From Opisthorchis felineus (Eukaryota > Platyhelminthes > Trematoda > Opisthorchiida > Opisthorchiidae), in the NCBI GenBank assembly GCA_004794785.1, contig SJOL01003030.1, positions 87,198 to 151,197 on the forward strand: 64,000 nt of DNA, given 5' to 3'. Under the pieces are notes generated by a model. It had not been told where the DNA came from. It worked only from the letters and a program-made list of their open reading frames with translations, and ran no database searches. Numbering within the stretch: the first letter of the stretch is position 1; the number at the start of each line of letters is the position of its first letter. A program made the position numbers and the translations under genes. Shown here in pieces: positions 39,201 to 42,950 of the stretch.

Positions 39201-40463
39201 CTGTTTGCCAGATGTGCCGTGTCAACCGTTCTCTTAAGTTGTAAGTGAATATTTTGGTCTGCGTAATCTGAAGTCACGGATTCTCTGAGGGAAGGACGTC
39301 AAAAAAGGGACGTTTTAAGGGCTTGATTGAATCTGAAGTTTAAGCACAAGGAATAGCACATTTGGATGAAGTTGACGATTGCATACAAAGAAATAACGGT
39401 CTGAATAGGTTATAACGGCCTTTCAAAGGGAGGAACGCTGTACGGGCGATATACTACAATCGCTCATGTACCAAGATTGTCAGTCAGGAGCGGTGTGCTA
39501 CAACAATGTGGATATTGGGTTTTATCCAAGCGTAACAACACCTTGGTGCCAAGATGAAGAACATCAACTGCTAATCCATGAACTAAGCTGTGTTTAACTA
39601 GTCTCTCGAAGGCGTCAATAGAAGGAATACATTTGGGCCCCGAAAAATAACTTAACTGATCACGATGCTCACTCCACTAATCAACTACAACCGCAAACTT
39701 TTGTTGTGGTGATCGGGGATCCGCCCAGTCAACCTCAGCTCACTAACTCATGCGGTCAACGTAGCGAAGGAAACGTTCAGAAGGAAATTCGCCTAGTTGA
39801 ACTGTGGTCTCTATTGCTTCCCTTGAGGGTATGTTTGAATCTAATTCGACTTTCTAAAAAAGGCCCACGTCCCTGCAGTCGTGCTTGAGTAAGCTACGAA
39901 ACTACTCGACCGGATTCCGGTACTACCTCCCACGAAGGCGAGAGTAAGGCTTGTGAGAGTGGCCAAAATAGAATGGACGATTGTAGGAAAAGAGGAGTTA
40001 ATAGCACACCGCCAAATTTACGAGGAACACCCTACTGAAAAACGAACCAAAATATGAGTATAGCCTCTGGAAACCAACAGAATTCCAAAGAGAACAAACC
40101 AAGGGACCCACCTACCTTGATCAACTTGTTGATTCCCTCATCGGCAGCAATACGAACATCTTGATGGGGGTCGTTAAGTAGTTTAAACAGGCACGGTAGC
40201 ACAAGGCTAAGATAAGATGGAGCCTGACTAGATGCTTTAGACTGAAGCCGAAGCAGACCATCGACTAGTTGATGTGTTGCACGAAGCAGCTCCGCGCGGC
40301 CAAGCTGAACTCCTTTTTGGGCGGGAGAGAGGACTGTCGTTTCGGGAGTAGAAGCGTTAAGAGTAGAATCACCAGGCACATCAAAAGAGGATTCATTAGA
40401 ATTGGATGTCACTTGATTAACGCCGAGGGTACGCAAAGCAGCCAACAACCCAACATCAGCCAT
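1..40463 (-). CDS. htt: Huntingtin orthologue, 34 exons, partial (C-terminus outside window)
   Basis: Large alpha-solenoid HEAT-repeat scaffold protein; in animals huntingtin works in vesicle transport, autophagy and spindle orientation, bound to HAP40. Seen here: 34 minus-strand exons (listed separately) whose translations follow human huntingtin in order, e.g. [16 protein letters not shown] near the N-terminus (human SDVRMVADECLNKVIK), [37 protein letters not shown] and RWAVKQGRN blocks. Every junction has AG acceptors and GT donors (one GC) and conserves phase; the exons sum to 7431 nt = 2477 codons with no internal stop. Human huntingtin is about 3144 residues, so roughly the last fifth is missing to the left. 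Gene length exceeds 40 kb with introns from 95 nt to 4.2 kb. Oddities: no polyQ/polyP, several weak donors, many intronic retroelements. Identification is firm; individual exon edges are inferred from sequence only. Confidence 0.93.
412..624 (-). CDS. htt: htt exon 33
   Basis: 71 codons: [20 protein letters not shown] and [13 protein letters not shown], equivalent to human FVVATLEALSWHLIHEQ and LDLQAGLDCCCLALQ. The acceptor has a ten-C tract; donor CAG|GTCCGG is weak. Confidence 0.86.
711..968 (-). CDS. htt: htt exon 32
   Basis: 86 codons: [20 protein letters not shown] and [11 protein letters not shown] match human [24 protein letters not shown]; later [20 protein letters not shown]. Acceptor TTCCCATCCAG; donor AAT|GTGAGT. 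Confidence 0.89.
1337..1528 (-). CDS. htt: htt exon 31
   Basis: 64 codons: [20 protein letters not shown] and [20 protein letters not shown], corresponding to human [25 protein letters not shown] region. Acceptor TCCCACTTTACAG; donor ATG|GTGAGT. Confidence 0.87.
1735..2028 (-). CDS. htt: htt exon 30
   Basis: 98 codons, phase 0. The last third, [20 protein letters not shown], fits human [20 protein letters not shown]. Acceptor ATACTTTCCTAG; donor CAA|GTGACA is weak. Confidence 0.78.
2353..2589 (-). CDS. htt: htt exon 29
   Basis: 79 codons ending [23 protein letters not shown], matching human [24 protein letters not shown]. Acceptor CCTCTATCTTACAG; donor AAT|GTGAGT. Confidence 0.92.
3287..3462 (-). 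mobile_element. tRNA-derived SINE, copy 1
   Basis: Minus-strand copy of the window's main SINE. It has the B box GGTTCGAACC (here TGGGTTCGAACCACGG on plus), the core GAAGGAAGCACGAGGG, and the 3' end TACAGCTGTAATACCC. A ten-C tract replaces part of the body. The A-box end is degraded. Lies in the htt intron between exons 28 and 29. Confidence 0.85.
3795..3877 (-). CDS. htt: htt exon 28
   Basis: 83-nt exon with acceptor CCTTTTCATTTCAG and donor CAA|GTAAGT. Encodes a polar peptide, [20 protein letters not shown]. Sequence similarity is not decisive; the excellent splice sites and correct phase (1 to 0) carry the call. The intron before it is 80 nt (3878-3957). Confidence 0.78.
3958..4145 (-). 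CDS. htt: htt exon 27
   Basis: [20 protein letters not shown] and [20 protein letters not shown] occupy the place of human [20 protein letters not shown] and CQELGTLLMCLIHIF. Acceptor CTTTCTAACTGCAG, donor T|GTAAGT, phase 1. Confidence 0.87.
4318..4680 (+). mobile_element. LINE reverse-transcriptase fragment
   Basis: Two frames give pieces of the same RT region: [20 protein letters not shown] with IRTNCSNH, then, after a frameshift, [15 protein letters not shown]. These equal the WSSSTVIPVFK and DHIFTLKQILEQHH blocks of the LINE at 43-44 kb. Frameshifts and deletions make it non-functional. In an htt intron. Confidence 0.85.
5896..6062 (-). CDS. htt: htt exon 26
   Basis: Contains [20 protein letters not shown] and LRLLSLLRG, aligned to human [22 protein letters not shown]. 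Acceptor CCTCGTTTAG; donor AG|GTAAGT, phase 2. Confidence 0.87.
6914..7111 (-). CDS. htt: htt exon 25
   Basis: 66 codons: [38 protein letters not shown]; matches human [33 protein letters not shown]. Acceptor CTTCTCAACAG; donor TCG|GTGAGT. Confidence 0.91.
7194..7353 (-). mobile_element. tRNA-derived SINE, copy 2
   Basis: Minus-strand copy: GCCACCCGAAGAAAGCACGA core, then GGGTTCGAACCACGGACC as the B box region. Degraded 3' terminus. In the htt intron between exons 24 and 25. Confidence 0.82.
7507..7672 (-). CDS. htt: htt exon 24
   Basis: Product [20 protein letters not shown] through [12 protein letters not shown] matches human [20 protein letters not shown] and KWKRLSRQIAD. Acceptor CCTGATGCAG, donor CAG|GTAAGA, phase 2 in, 0 out. 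Confidence 0.9.
8095..8225 (-). mobile_element. tRNA-derived SINE, copy 3, degenerate
   Basis: Recognisable only by order of blocks: GAAGCACGGAGACTGAGATA, CCCAGCCTAGACAAGAGC, then GGGGTCGAACAACGGA in place of the B box. The 3' end is missing. Confidence 0.6.
8935..9155 (-). CDS. htt: htt exon 23
   Basis: [20 protein letters not shown] then [11 protein letters not shown] aligns with human [31 protein letters not shown]. Acceptor CACTGATCAG. The AG|GTCTGA donor is weak; chosen because it alone gives phase 2 as exon 24 requires. Confidence 0.87.
9590..9965 (+). mobile_element. LINE 3'-end fragment
   Basis: Frame starting near 9761 encodes [20 protein letters not shown] and [20 protein letters not shown], a degraded version of the LINE 3' peptide LRWLGHVLRMPxxRLP that is also seen at 42.6 kb. 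Upstream frame [11 protein letters not shown] may be part of the same copy. In the intron between htt exons 22 and 23. Confidence 0.75.
10293..10478 (+). mobile_element. tRNA-derived SINE, copy 4, well preserved
   Basis: Plus-strand copy with A box TGGCTCAGTGGTT and B box GGTTCGAACCC, spaced as in a tRNA, then body CTGTCTAGGCTTGGGCAACC and 3' end CTACAGCTGAACG. Antisense to htt, in the intron after exon 22, about 160 bp from the exon. Confidence 0.92.
10636..10977 (-). CDS. htt: htt exon 22
   Basis: Begins [20 protein letters not shown] (human FVLKQFEYIEVG region), then a Thr/Ser-rich insert, then [20 protein letters not shown] matching human IIPNIFFFLVLLSYERYHS. 114 codons, phase 0 both ends, donor CAG|GTAGGT. 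The insert makes it longer than the human counterpart. Confidence 0.92.
11475..11610 (+). mobile_element. tRNA-derived SINE, copy 5, 3'-truncated
   Basis: Plus-strand copy with GTAACTCAGTGGTT, GACCGGAAGGTCTGTGG, GGTTCGAACTG and GTCTAAGCTTGGGCAG; the 3' third is lost. Antisense to htt, near exon 21. Confidence 0.82.
11729..11890 (-). CDS. htt: htt exon 21
   Basis: 54 codons: [20 protein letters not shown] and [20 protein letters not shown], matching human IRLFEPLVIKALKQY and VLDLLAQLVQLRVNYCLLD. Acceptor TTTCTGTTACCAG; donor TTG|GTGAGC. Confidence 0.93.
12779..13005 (-). CDS. htt: htt exon 20
   Basis: Acceptor with a strong pyrimidine tract (CCCTTTTTTGTAG). The peptide ([20 protein letters not shown] and [20 protein letters not shown]) aligns weakly with the human [20 protein letters not shown] region. 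Correct phases on both sides (1 in, 0 out at CGG|GTGGGT) support it. Confidence 0.75.
13893..13994 (-). CDS. htt: htt exon 19
   Basis: Encodes [20 protein letters not shown], aligned to human [20 protein letters not shown]. Acceptor ACTCTCCCAAG, donor A|GTATGC; phase 1 to 1. Confidence 0.8.
14155..14332 (-). CDS. htt: htt exon 18
   Basis: Starts [20 protein letters not shown], matching human LLKTLFGTNLASQFDGL; one of the clearest landmarks. Intron 17 is 94 nt (14333-14426). Donor TCAG|GTACGG, phase 1. Confidence 0.92.
14427..14615 (-). CDS. htt: htt exon 17
   Basis: Exactly 63 codons: [20 protein letters not shown] then [20 protein letters not shown], matching human [20 protein letters not shown] and [20 protein letters not shown]. 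Acceptor CGCACGCCACAG; donor CAA|GTGAGT. Confidence 0.9.
14702..14805 (-). CDS. htt: htt exon 16 (GC donor)
   Basis: Encodes [20 protein letters not shown] and LKVAFQNFK, matching human [21 protein letters not shown]. The 3' edge is AAG|GCAAGT, a GC-AG intron with an otherwise perfect donor. Phase 1 in, 0 out. Confidence 0.87.
15468..15742 (-). CDS. htt: htt exon 15
   Basis: Acceptor CTTCTCCCCACAG. Begins [20 protein letters not shown], equivalent to human INICAHVLDDVAPGPA, then a Ser/Pro-rich segment with [20 protein letters not shown], comparable in place and character to the human SPIRRKGKEK region. Donor AAG|GTATGC, phase 1. Confidence 0.86.
17122..17240 (+). repeat. Tail fragment of hammerhead-bearing repeat
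   Basis: Carries GGCCTGGTTCAGCACATTCA, TTCAGCTGTGTTCCAGGTGA and GTCTCCCGTCAAAACCAAAT, shared with the copies at 21.2 kb (plus half) and 63.55 kb (reverse). The hammerhead part is absent. Confidence 0.8.
17798..17846 (-). CDS. htt: htt exon 14 (49-nt small exon)
   Basis: Strong donor ATT|GTAAGT at 17797. Of two usable acceptors, the one at 17847 (TTTTTGATCAG) makes a 49-nt exon that restores frame between exons 13 and 15. The upstream acceptor at 17923 gives a longer hydrophobic peptide but breaks phase with exon 15. Existence is likely; the 5' edge is inferred from phase only. Confidence 0.6.
18097..18349 (-). CDS. htt: htt exon 13
   Basis: Contains [20 protein letters not shown] and [15 protein letters not shown], aligned to human [34 protein letters not shown]. 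The acceptor (CTCAATAAAG) is the least certain edge; phase 0 in, phase 1 out at C|GTGAGT. Confidence 0.84.
19120..19445 (+). repeat. Hammerhead-bearing repeat, about one and a half units
   Basis: Order is tail (TTCCCGTTAACACTAACCTA then TTTGCAAATG, 19166-19196), hammerhead-like core at 19267, then a second tail (AGTTAATTTGCAAATGAGTG, around 19424-19443). The same tail on both sides of the core suggests tandem units rather than a simple single insertion. Confidence 0.7.
19255..19305 (+). ncRNA. Hammerhead-ribozyme-like motif, decayed
   Basis: CTGATGA core at 19267-19273, then GCCCCAAGAAGTAC and GAAG. The GAAA box has an A-to-G change and stem II is mismatched, so it is probably inactive. Homology to the 21421 copy continues downstream (CTGAAGAGTTTTCAACAACC). 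Confidence 0.5.
19964..20253 (-). CDS. htt: htt exon 12
   Basis: First half is Ser/Pro/Leu-rich and not clearly alignable. The second half, [20 protein letters not shown], sits where human has [20 protein letters not shown]. Acceptor GATGTTTTCAG completes a Cys codon with exon 11; donor CTG|GTAAGT, phase 0. Confidence 0.8.
21110..21250 (-). repeat. Hammerhead-repeat tail, reverse orientation
   Basis: Reads TACACTCACTTGTTCACTAA ... TTTGGTTTTGACGGGAGTAG ... CAACTGAATGTGTTGCACAA on plus, colinear with the 63.52-63.65 kb copy. It faces an opposite-strand tail at 21240-21360, forming an imperfect inverted repeat. Confidence 0.8.
21240..21510 (+). repeat. Hammerhead-bearing repeat, most intact copy
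   Basis: Tail segment (CAGCTTTGTATAACACATTC, GATTCAGCTGGGCCTTCCGA, TAAAACCAAAATGATGTGCA), then a spacer, the ribozyme-like core at 21421, and GAGTCTTCAGCAACCTTATG to about 21510. There it meets a minus-strand Penelope-like fragment. Confidence 0.82.
21413..21460 (+). ncRNA. Hammerhead ribozyme motif (type I-like)
   Basis: CTGATGA at 21421-21427, stem II strands GGCCC and GGGC around loop AAGAA, GAAAC at 21442-21446, then the palindrome ACCGGT, which gives a minimal stem III, and TC as cleavage-site triplet end. Upstream CACCCAA should pair with the downstream stem I strand. Here that is GTGGACTG (partial), while the 63.75 kb copy has TTGGGCTG (perfect 5 bp with CACCCAA). The layout matches minimal hammerheads known from Schistosoma SM-alpha and Penelope-like elements. 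Activity is untested. Confidence 0.65.
21515..21650 (-). mobile_element. Penelope-like element, GIY-YIG endonuclease fragment (minus)
   Basis: Minus frame reads [20 protein letters not shown] then [22 protein letters not shown]. The Cys-rich lead plus G.KYVGRT.RRL..RI.EH-like motif is the GIY-YIG nuclease of Penelope-like retroelements. It breaks off where the hammerhead repeat begins. Confidence 0.82.
22030..22432 (+). mobile_element. Penelope-like element, GIY-YIG endonuclease domain fragment (plus)
   Basis: Plus frame [20 protein letters not shown] with [10 protein letters not shown], then, after a frameshift near 22270, [40 protein letters not shown] and KSFKSSIE. This is the Cys-containing lead, nuclease core and distal E-A-A-x-x-R-F region of a Penelope-like GIY-YIG domain. 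It lies head-to-head with the minus fragment; both are dead. Confidence 0.85.
22661..22892 (-). CDS. htt: htt exon 11
   Basis: Contains [20 protein letters not shown], matching human [20 protein letters not shown]. Acceptor TTGTCTCCCAG; donor GCGT|GTGAGT, phase 1. The intron upstream (22893-27103) is the largest in the window and contains a LINE remnant and a SINE. Confidence 0.9.
22893..23459. other. htt intron 10, left part: nothing recognised
   Basis: No exon, repeat or RNA motif supported here; the rest of this 4.2-kb intron is the LINE at 23460-25490, a SINE, and unremarkable sequence from 25676 to 27103. Confidence 0.6.
23460..25490 (+). mobile_element. LINE remnant (EN-RT type), internally deleted
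   Basis: The 5' region (23510-23760) is closely related to 46.44-46.70 kb on the other strand. The endonuclease start is [20 protein letters not shown] and [13 protein letters not shown] (24318-24440); a deletion then jumps to [10 protein letters not shown] near its end. Later frames are [32 protein letters not shown] and FGMSTVIPI (RT entry), ending at a SINE at 25488. Several frameshifts. Clade not resolved (RTE/CR1-like). Fills htt intron 10. Confidence 0.9.
25488..25675 (-). mobile_element. tRNA-derived SINE, copy 6
   Basis: Full-span minus copy: GTTCAGCTGTAACACCCTTT at its 3' end, GGAGGAAGCAAGAGGGCT core and GGTTCGAACCATGGACCTT as B box. It abuts the broken end of the LINE at 23.46-25.49 kb; a short TAG repeat separates them. 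Confidence 0.86.
27104..27376 (-). CDS. htt: htt exon 10
   Basis: Encodes [20 protein letters not shown] (human [20 protein letters not shown]) and [20 protein letters not shown] (human [20 protein letters not shown]). Acceptor TTTTGGCGACAG; donor GAG|GTGAGT, phase 0, exactly 91 codons. Confidence 0.92.
27857..28053 (-). CDS. htt: htt exon 9
   Basis: Product [20 protein letters not shown] and [12 protein letters not shown] parallels human [31 protein letters not shown] almost residue for residue. The GAG|GTTCGG donor is weak but is the one that keeps phase 0 and homology with exon 10; other GTs downstream would add unmatched residues. Confidence 0.88.
28607..28788 (-). mobile_element. tRNA-derived SINE, copy 7, well preserved
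   Basis: Minus copy with CTTAACCACTGAGCTATCTC (A box on minus), GGGTTCGAACCACGG (B box), GAAGGAAGCACAAGG, and 3' CGTTCAGCAGTAGCACC. In the htt intron between exons 8 and 9. Confidence 0.92.
29441..29800 (-). CDS. htt: htt exon 8
   Basis: Contains [20 protein letters not shown] (human [20 protein letters not shown] region), then [20 protein letters not shown] (human [20 protein letters not shown]). Intron 7 is only 88 nt (29801-29888). Acceptor CACGAACAG; donor ACAG|GTAGGT, phase 1. Confidence 0.9.
29889..30284 (-). CDS. htt: htt exon 7 (low-complexity linker)
   Basis: Hydrophilic Ser/Asp/Glu-rich exon (for example [19 protein letters not shown]) at the place of the long disordered, protease-sensitive linker of animal huntingtin. 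Its sequence is not conserved, so support comes from position, phase (1 to 1) and splice sites (acceptor TACCTCTAG, donor TCAG|GTGTGT). Confidence 0.82.
31215..31559 (-). CDS. htt: htt exon 6
   Basis: Encodes a polar linker, then [20 protein letters not shown] and [17 protein letters not shown], corresponding to human [28 protein letters not shown]. Phase 1 in and phase 1 out at GTGT|GTGAGT; the strong donor decided the 3' edge. Confidence 0.86.
32184..32381 (-). CDS. htt: htt exon 5
   Basis: Contains [20 protein letters not shown], equivalent to human [20 protein letters not shown], followed by a Ser/Ala-rich stretch. Acceptor CTCCTTCGCAG; donor TCAG|GTTTGT, a weaker donor, phase 1. Confidence 0.88.
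33005..33068 (-). ncRNA. Hammerhead-like motif, reverse copy with perfect stem II
   Basis: On minus: GTGATGT, stem GCCCC-loop-GGGGC, GAAACCGC. Stem II and GAAAC are intact, but the CTGATGA box carries two changes, so cleavage is unlikely. Downstream on minus, TAGACTGTTGAAGGGTTTTC matches the family. Confidence 0.55.
33120..33460 (+). repeat. Hammerhead-bearing repeat, tail-core-tail
   Basis: A tail (GAGACTCAGTTGAGTTTCCG, TTACAAACGAGCG) precedes the core CTGATGA at 33280-33286 (GAAG at 33301). Then AGCAACCTTATGAGAAGTGC, GCGATATCTCGAATATCTCG, CAGCAAATTCAGTTGAAGAT follow. Same tandem layout as at 19.1-19.4 kb. Confidence 0.75.
33484..33613 (-). mobile_element. tRNA-derived SINE, copy 8, with internal deletion
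   Basis: 3' part present (CCGTGCCTAGCTGTCATG, AGAAGCACGAGGGCTGAG), then an abrupt jump from CCTAAACAGGAG to GTCTTAATCACTGAACTA. About 50 bp including the B box is deleted, so pol III transcription is unlikely. Confidence 0.8.
34063..34201 (-). CDS. htt: htt exon 4
   Basis: Acceptor CTTTTTGTCACAG. The product runs [20 protein letters not shown] then [20 protein letters not shown], a position-by-position match to human [20 protein letters not shown] and [20 protein letters not shown]. Donor C|GTAGGT in phase 1 joins to exon 5 as an Arg codon. Confidence 0.9.
34202..37155. other. htt intron 3: nothing recognised
   Basis: About 3 kb with only short uncorrelated open frames. A frame near 36101-36313 and one near 36528-36753 have usable splice signals but do not match huntingtin and would break phase. 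Confidence 0.6.
37156..37297 (-). CDS. htt: htt exon 3
   Basis: Encodes [20 protein letters not shown], matching human [20 protein letters not shown], then [20 protein letters not shown]. The intron before it is only 96 nt (37298-37393). Enters in phase 2 and leaves in phase 0 at GAT|GTAGGT. Confidence 0.92.
37394..37533 (-). CDS. htt: htt exon 2
   Basis: Acceptor after a pyrimidine-rich tract (TTCGCTTCAG), phase 0. The product begins [20 protein letters not shown], the same spacing as human [20 protein letters not shown], and continues [16 protein letters not shown] (human WRFAELAHLVRPQKCR). Donor AAG|GTAAGT in phase 2. The match in both length and sequence makes this exon secure. Confidence 0.93.
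37714..37895 (-). mobile_element. tRNA-derived SINE, copy 9, full length with target-site duplication
   Basis: Complete about 182-bp minus copy flanked by the direct repeat TCTACAAAATA (37703-37713 and 37896-37906), an 11-bp target-site duplication. This defines the element's ends. The B box is altered (GGGCTCCAACGAAGG). In htt intron 1. Confidence 0.93.
37907..40115. other. htt intron 1, unmarked part
   Basis: Upstream part of the 2.6-kb first intron. Apart from the SINE at 37714-37895 nothing was recognised; any intronic regulatory element cannot be seen by eye. Confidence 0.6.
40116..40463 (-). CDS. htt: htt exon 1 (start codon, N17-like helix, first HEAT unit)
   Basis: The ATG at 40463-40461 is preceded four codons upstream by an in-frame TGA, which fixes the start. 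The N-terminus [14 protein letters not shown] is amphipathic and resembles the human N17 segment. It is followed by a Ser/Thr/Asn-rich linker with no Gln or Pro tract, then [20 protein letters not shown], which matches the human N-terminal HEAT unit. Donor AAG|GTAGGT, phase 0. In animals the N17 segment governs membrane association and nuclear export; whether it does here is inference. Confidence 0.93.
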
Positions 40464-40620
40464 CGGTGCAAATCAGTCGCTGACCGATACTGCTAGCAGG
40501 AAATGTTTCATCAGTCCAGAGTCATTGAGAACAGGAAATTTATCTGTAAAGGGACATGGGTAAACAGTGCTTACATAGCAGCTATACACGTGTAAACCAA
40601 AAAGAACAATCGAGGCATAT

Positions 40621-40664
<44 letters not shown>

Positions 40665-40680
40665 CTTCCAGTCTCAACGC
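40464..40680 (-). promoter_or_regulatory. Region upstream of htt start, with (TA)n microsatellite
   Basis: A perfect TA dinucleotide run of about 18 units spans 40627-40662, roughly 160 bp upstream of the htt ATG. No TATA box separable from the repeat, no initiator and no CpG island are evident. Promoter function is inferred from position only; a 5' untranslated exon could also lie farther upstream. Confidence 0.4.
40627..40662. repeat. (TA)18 microsatellite
   Basis: Uninterrupted TA dinucleotide repeat, the longest simple repeat in the window. Likely length-polymorphic between individuals (general property of such tracts). Confidence 0.97.
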
Positions 40681-40726
40681 CCAGTCTATCTGGTTGCTTT
40701 TATCGTTCGCACTCTGAAACAAACAA

Positions 40727-41100
40727 TACTTGCCACCTATGATAACCAGGTCGACGCCCGTCGCAATTATATTGCAAACGGAAGCATAATTCGTTTGCAG
40801 CTCGATACGGCTTCCGATATTACGACTGTTTCCTGTCGCATCTACAAGAAGATTTGACCACCGAAATTCAAACCGACAATGAACACCGCCAGAAATACAT
40901 AAGGAGGTAAGCTTTAGTTGCTTGGTGAATTTGATTGTGATGGAGATAGCATAACATCGTGATCGTAGTATTGTCTACCTTGCGGCCTGTGAGCATAACC
41001 TCCTGGGTATAGACTGGATCAATCGTTTGCATATTTCAACATTACCGATCGACCAATTATGCCCATCAATACCAACAGGTGGGAAGCCGATGTTCCGGTA
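40727..41100 (+). mobile_element. Ty3/gypsy retropepsin relic
   Basis: The frame at 40728-40858 gives ANGSIIRLQLDTASDITTVS, with the aspartic protease signature LDTASD. Further frameshifted pieces are LGEFDCD and NLLGIDWINRLHISTLP, the typical downstream flap-to-C-terminal region (LLGIDW). Stops and frameshifts show it is dead. Confidence 0.87.
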
Positions 41101-41300
41101 TGGAAAACGTGTGCTTGTGAGAGAGTATCACCCTGGGCACCGAAACTTGTATGTTGGAGTCGTCCGCAAAAGAATCGGTCGGCTGATTTATAGCGTCCGG
41201 ATGTGATCATCGATATGGAAACGGCTTGTCAATCAGCTACGGCCAACTGAGTGGCCGATTCCAAAGGTGGAGGAACAGTCAAACTTGTTGCTCAAACGGT
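41094..41300 (+). mobile_element. Ty3/gypsy post-integrase tail
   Basis: GKRVLVREYHPGHRNLYVGV then VRKRIGRLIYSVRM is the SH3-like tail after gypsy integrase, followed by NQLRPTEWP, the usual end motif. It directly follows the protease, so RT, RNase H and integrase catalytic regions are deleted. Confidence 0.85.
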
Positions 41301-41850
41301 CTTACAAGGCCAGCATCAATAGCCAGTACTTCACATGTACCGCCCACGAAGCACCCATTGATGCAACCGAGACGCTGTACCGAACGCTTCAGAAAAAAGC
41401 GGAACCTTTTAAACTTGGCCTGCACCGGCACTAGTACATTGAACGGCCAAAAGAGGGTATCACGAAGGTAAGATTCCTGAAAATAATCCCAGAATGCCCG
41501 AAACCTACTGAGACACTAAAACTCCACCAAAATCCCAGTAGGGAAGCCGGCAAGCATCCAGGCCAGTAAATCAATCAATCAACTCAGCAACGGCCGACGA
41601 TGACGAGTGCTCAGGCACGCCACAGAAGTACGACCGACCATAATAAGTGTTCAAGCACTTCATAAAAGCAAGATCGATGAGGATGGGTGTTCCCCAAACG
41701 CCGATCAAACAGCCTGGTTCAATGTTAAAAGTGCCCTTTAGGTAGCGTCAGGCCTCTTGTAACTTGTGCTCTAGCTTGTCCGCAATAAAGCTGTTGTGCT
41801 CCTTGTTGGCGGGTCTTTTTCGGACACTGAAGCTCTGAATCGGAGACAGC
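41300..41850 (+). mobile_element. Probable gypsy 3' region / LTR
   Basis: Non-coding segment after the post-integrase tail ending with GCAATAAAGCTGTTGTGCTC, which looks like the polyadenylation part of an LTR. No second LTR was found for comparison, so the boundaries are guesses. Confidence 0.4.
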
Positions 41851-41854
41851 AGTT

Positions 41855-42945
41855 GATTACAAAAGTGAGAGTATATGGAAAGCTCTGCAAAAGCTTCCGT
41901 ACTCAAAGTGGTATCCGTCAGCCACTCTCATCATCATCATCATCGACAGCATGACATAAATGTCCAGCACTGATGCTTCGCTATCGTACTATTTCGTGAT
42001 CGATTAGATAATGAAACGAGTGCTGGAAGGCCTTGAAAACCCTGGCATTCAAATAGCTGCTGACGAAAATTTTGTTGATCTGGAATATCTAGTCGACATT
42101 GTTCTCGTCTTCGAAGAGAAGGCGCAGGTTTCTGGACGAACGGACCAAAGTCATCCCGTCCTTTGATAAGCGTTCTGTACCCACAAAGTTTATAGTCATG
42201 TTCTTGGACATGTAGTCACTGAACACGTCACTTACAACCCAGGGAGAGGCACTTGAAGTTGAGGAGCTTTTTACGCATCTCGGGGGTTGTATTAATTCCG
42301 ATTGTAGTGCGGGAGACGACGACAACGCACGAATCTAAAAGGCTCGGGTCACGTTTGCTAATTTGAGACACCTATGGCATCAAAGCGGTATATCCCCGAA
42401 TCTCAAGGAACGTGTATCAGGCTACACTACGGGCTGTTTTGTTTTATGGCTGTGAGAATCGACTAGTTCGAGCAGCGGAACTCACACGCCTTCAGATCTT
42501 CGCCAACCGTTATCTCAGAACTATAGCTCGTGTGGGTTGGTGTCGAAGAATCCGAAACAAGACAATTAGAAGGTGAGTGTTCGGTTGTGCAACGGGAACT
42601 TCCATCGAAGAATGTTTCCAGCATCAGAAGCTGCGTTGGTTAGGCCATGTATTGTGCATGCTGAATCATCGTTTGCCGAAAAGAGTGCTGTTTTCCGTGT
42701 CTAGTTCCGAGTGGCGGAGGCAGCGACGTGGCCAACCCTTGACCTGGTAGATGGGTATGAAAGAGATCACAAAAAGCCTGTGTGCTGTCGGAGCGACTCG
42801 CACTCTAGGATGGAAACCGCGTGGTTTTTACGGCGCCTGGTTGGAGACGCTGCAAGATATGGCTGCTAACCTCTGTCATGGCGTTCCTGTTGTCGGTTTC
42901 TATCTAGATTGCCTGAATCAGCGTCTGGAAGAGTAGGCATCTAAG
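41855..42945 (+). mobile_element. LINE 3' half (RT and C-terminal part), plus strand
   Basis: KVRVYGKLCKSFRTQSGIRQ (41855-41915), then after an insertion MKRVLEGLENPGIQIAADEN and YLVDIVLVFEE (the YADD box degraded to YLVD). C-terminal frames give the counterpart of LRWLGHVL, TWPTLDLVDG/QPLTW and [12 protein letters not shown]. Ends tail-to-tail with the minus LINE at 42950. Confidence 0.9.
41932..42003 (-). mobile_element. Short LINE 3'-terminus with (TGA)n tail, inserted into the plus-strand LINE
   Basis: CATCATCATCATCGACAGCA-TGACATAAATGTCCAGC and ATGCTTCGCTATCGTAC repeat the terminus found at 42952-43020. It breaks the RT frame between SGIRQ and the FVID-type block, so it is a roughly 70-bp, strongly 5'-truncated insertion. 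Confidence 0.75.
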
Positions 42946-42950
42946 AACAA

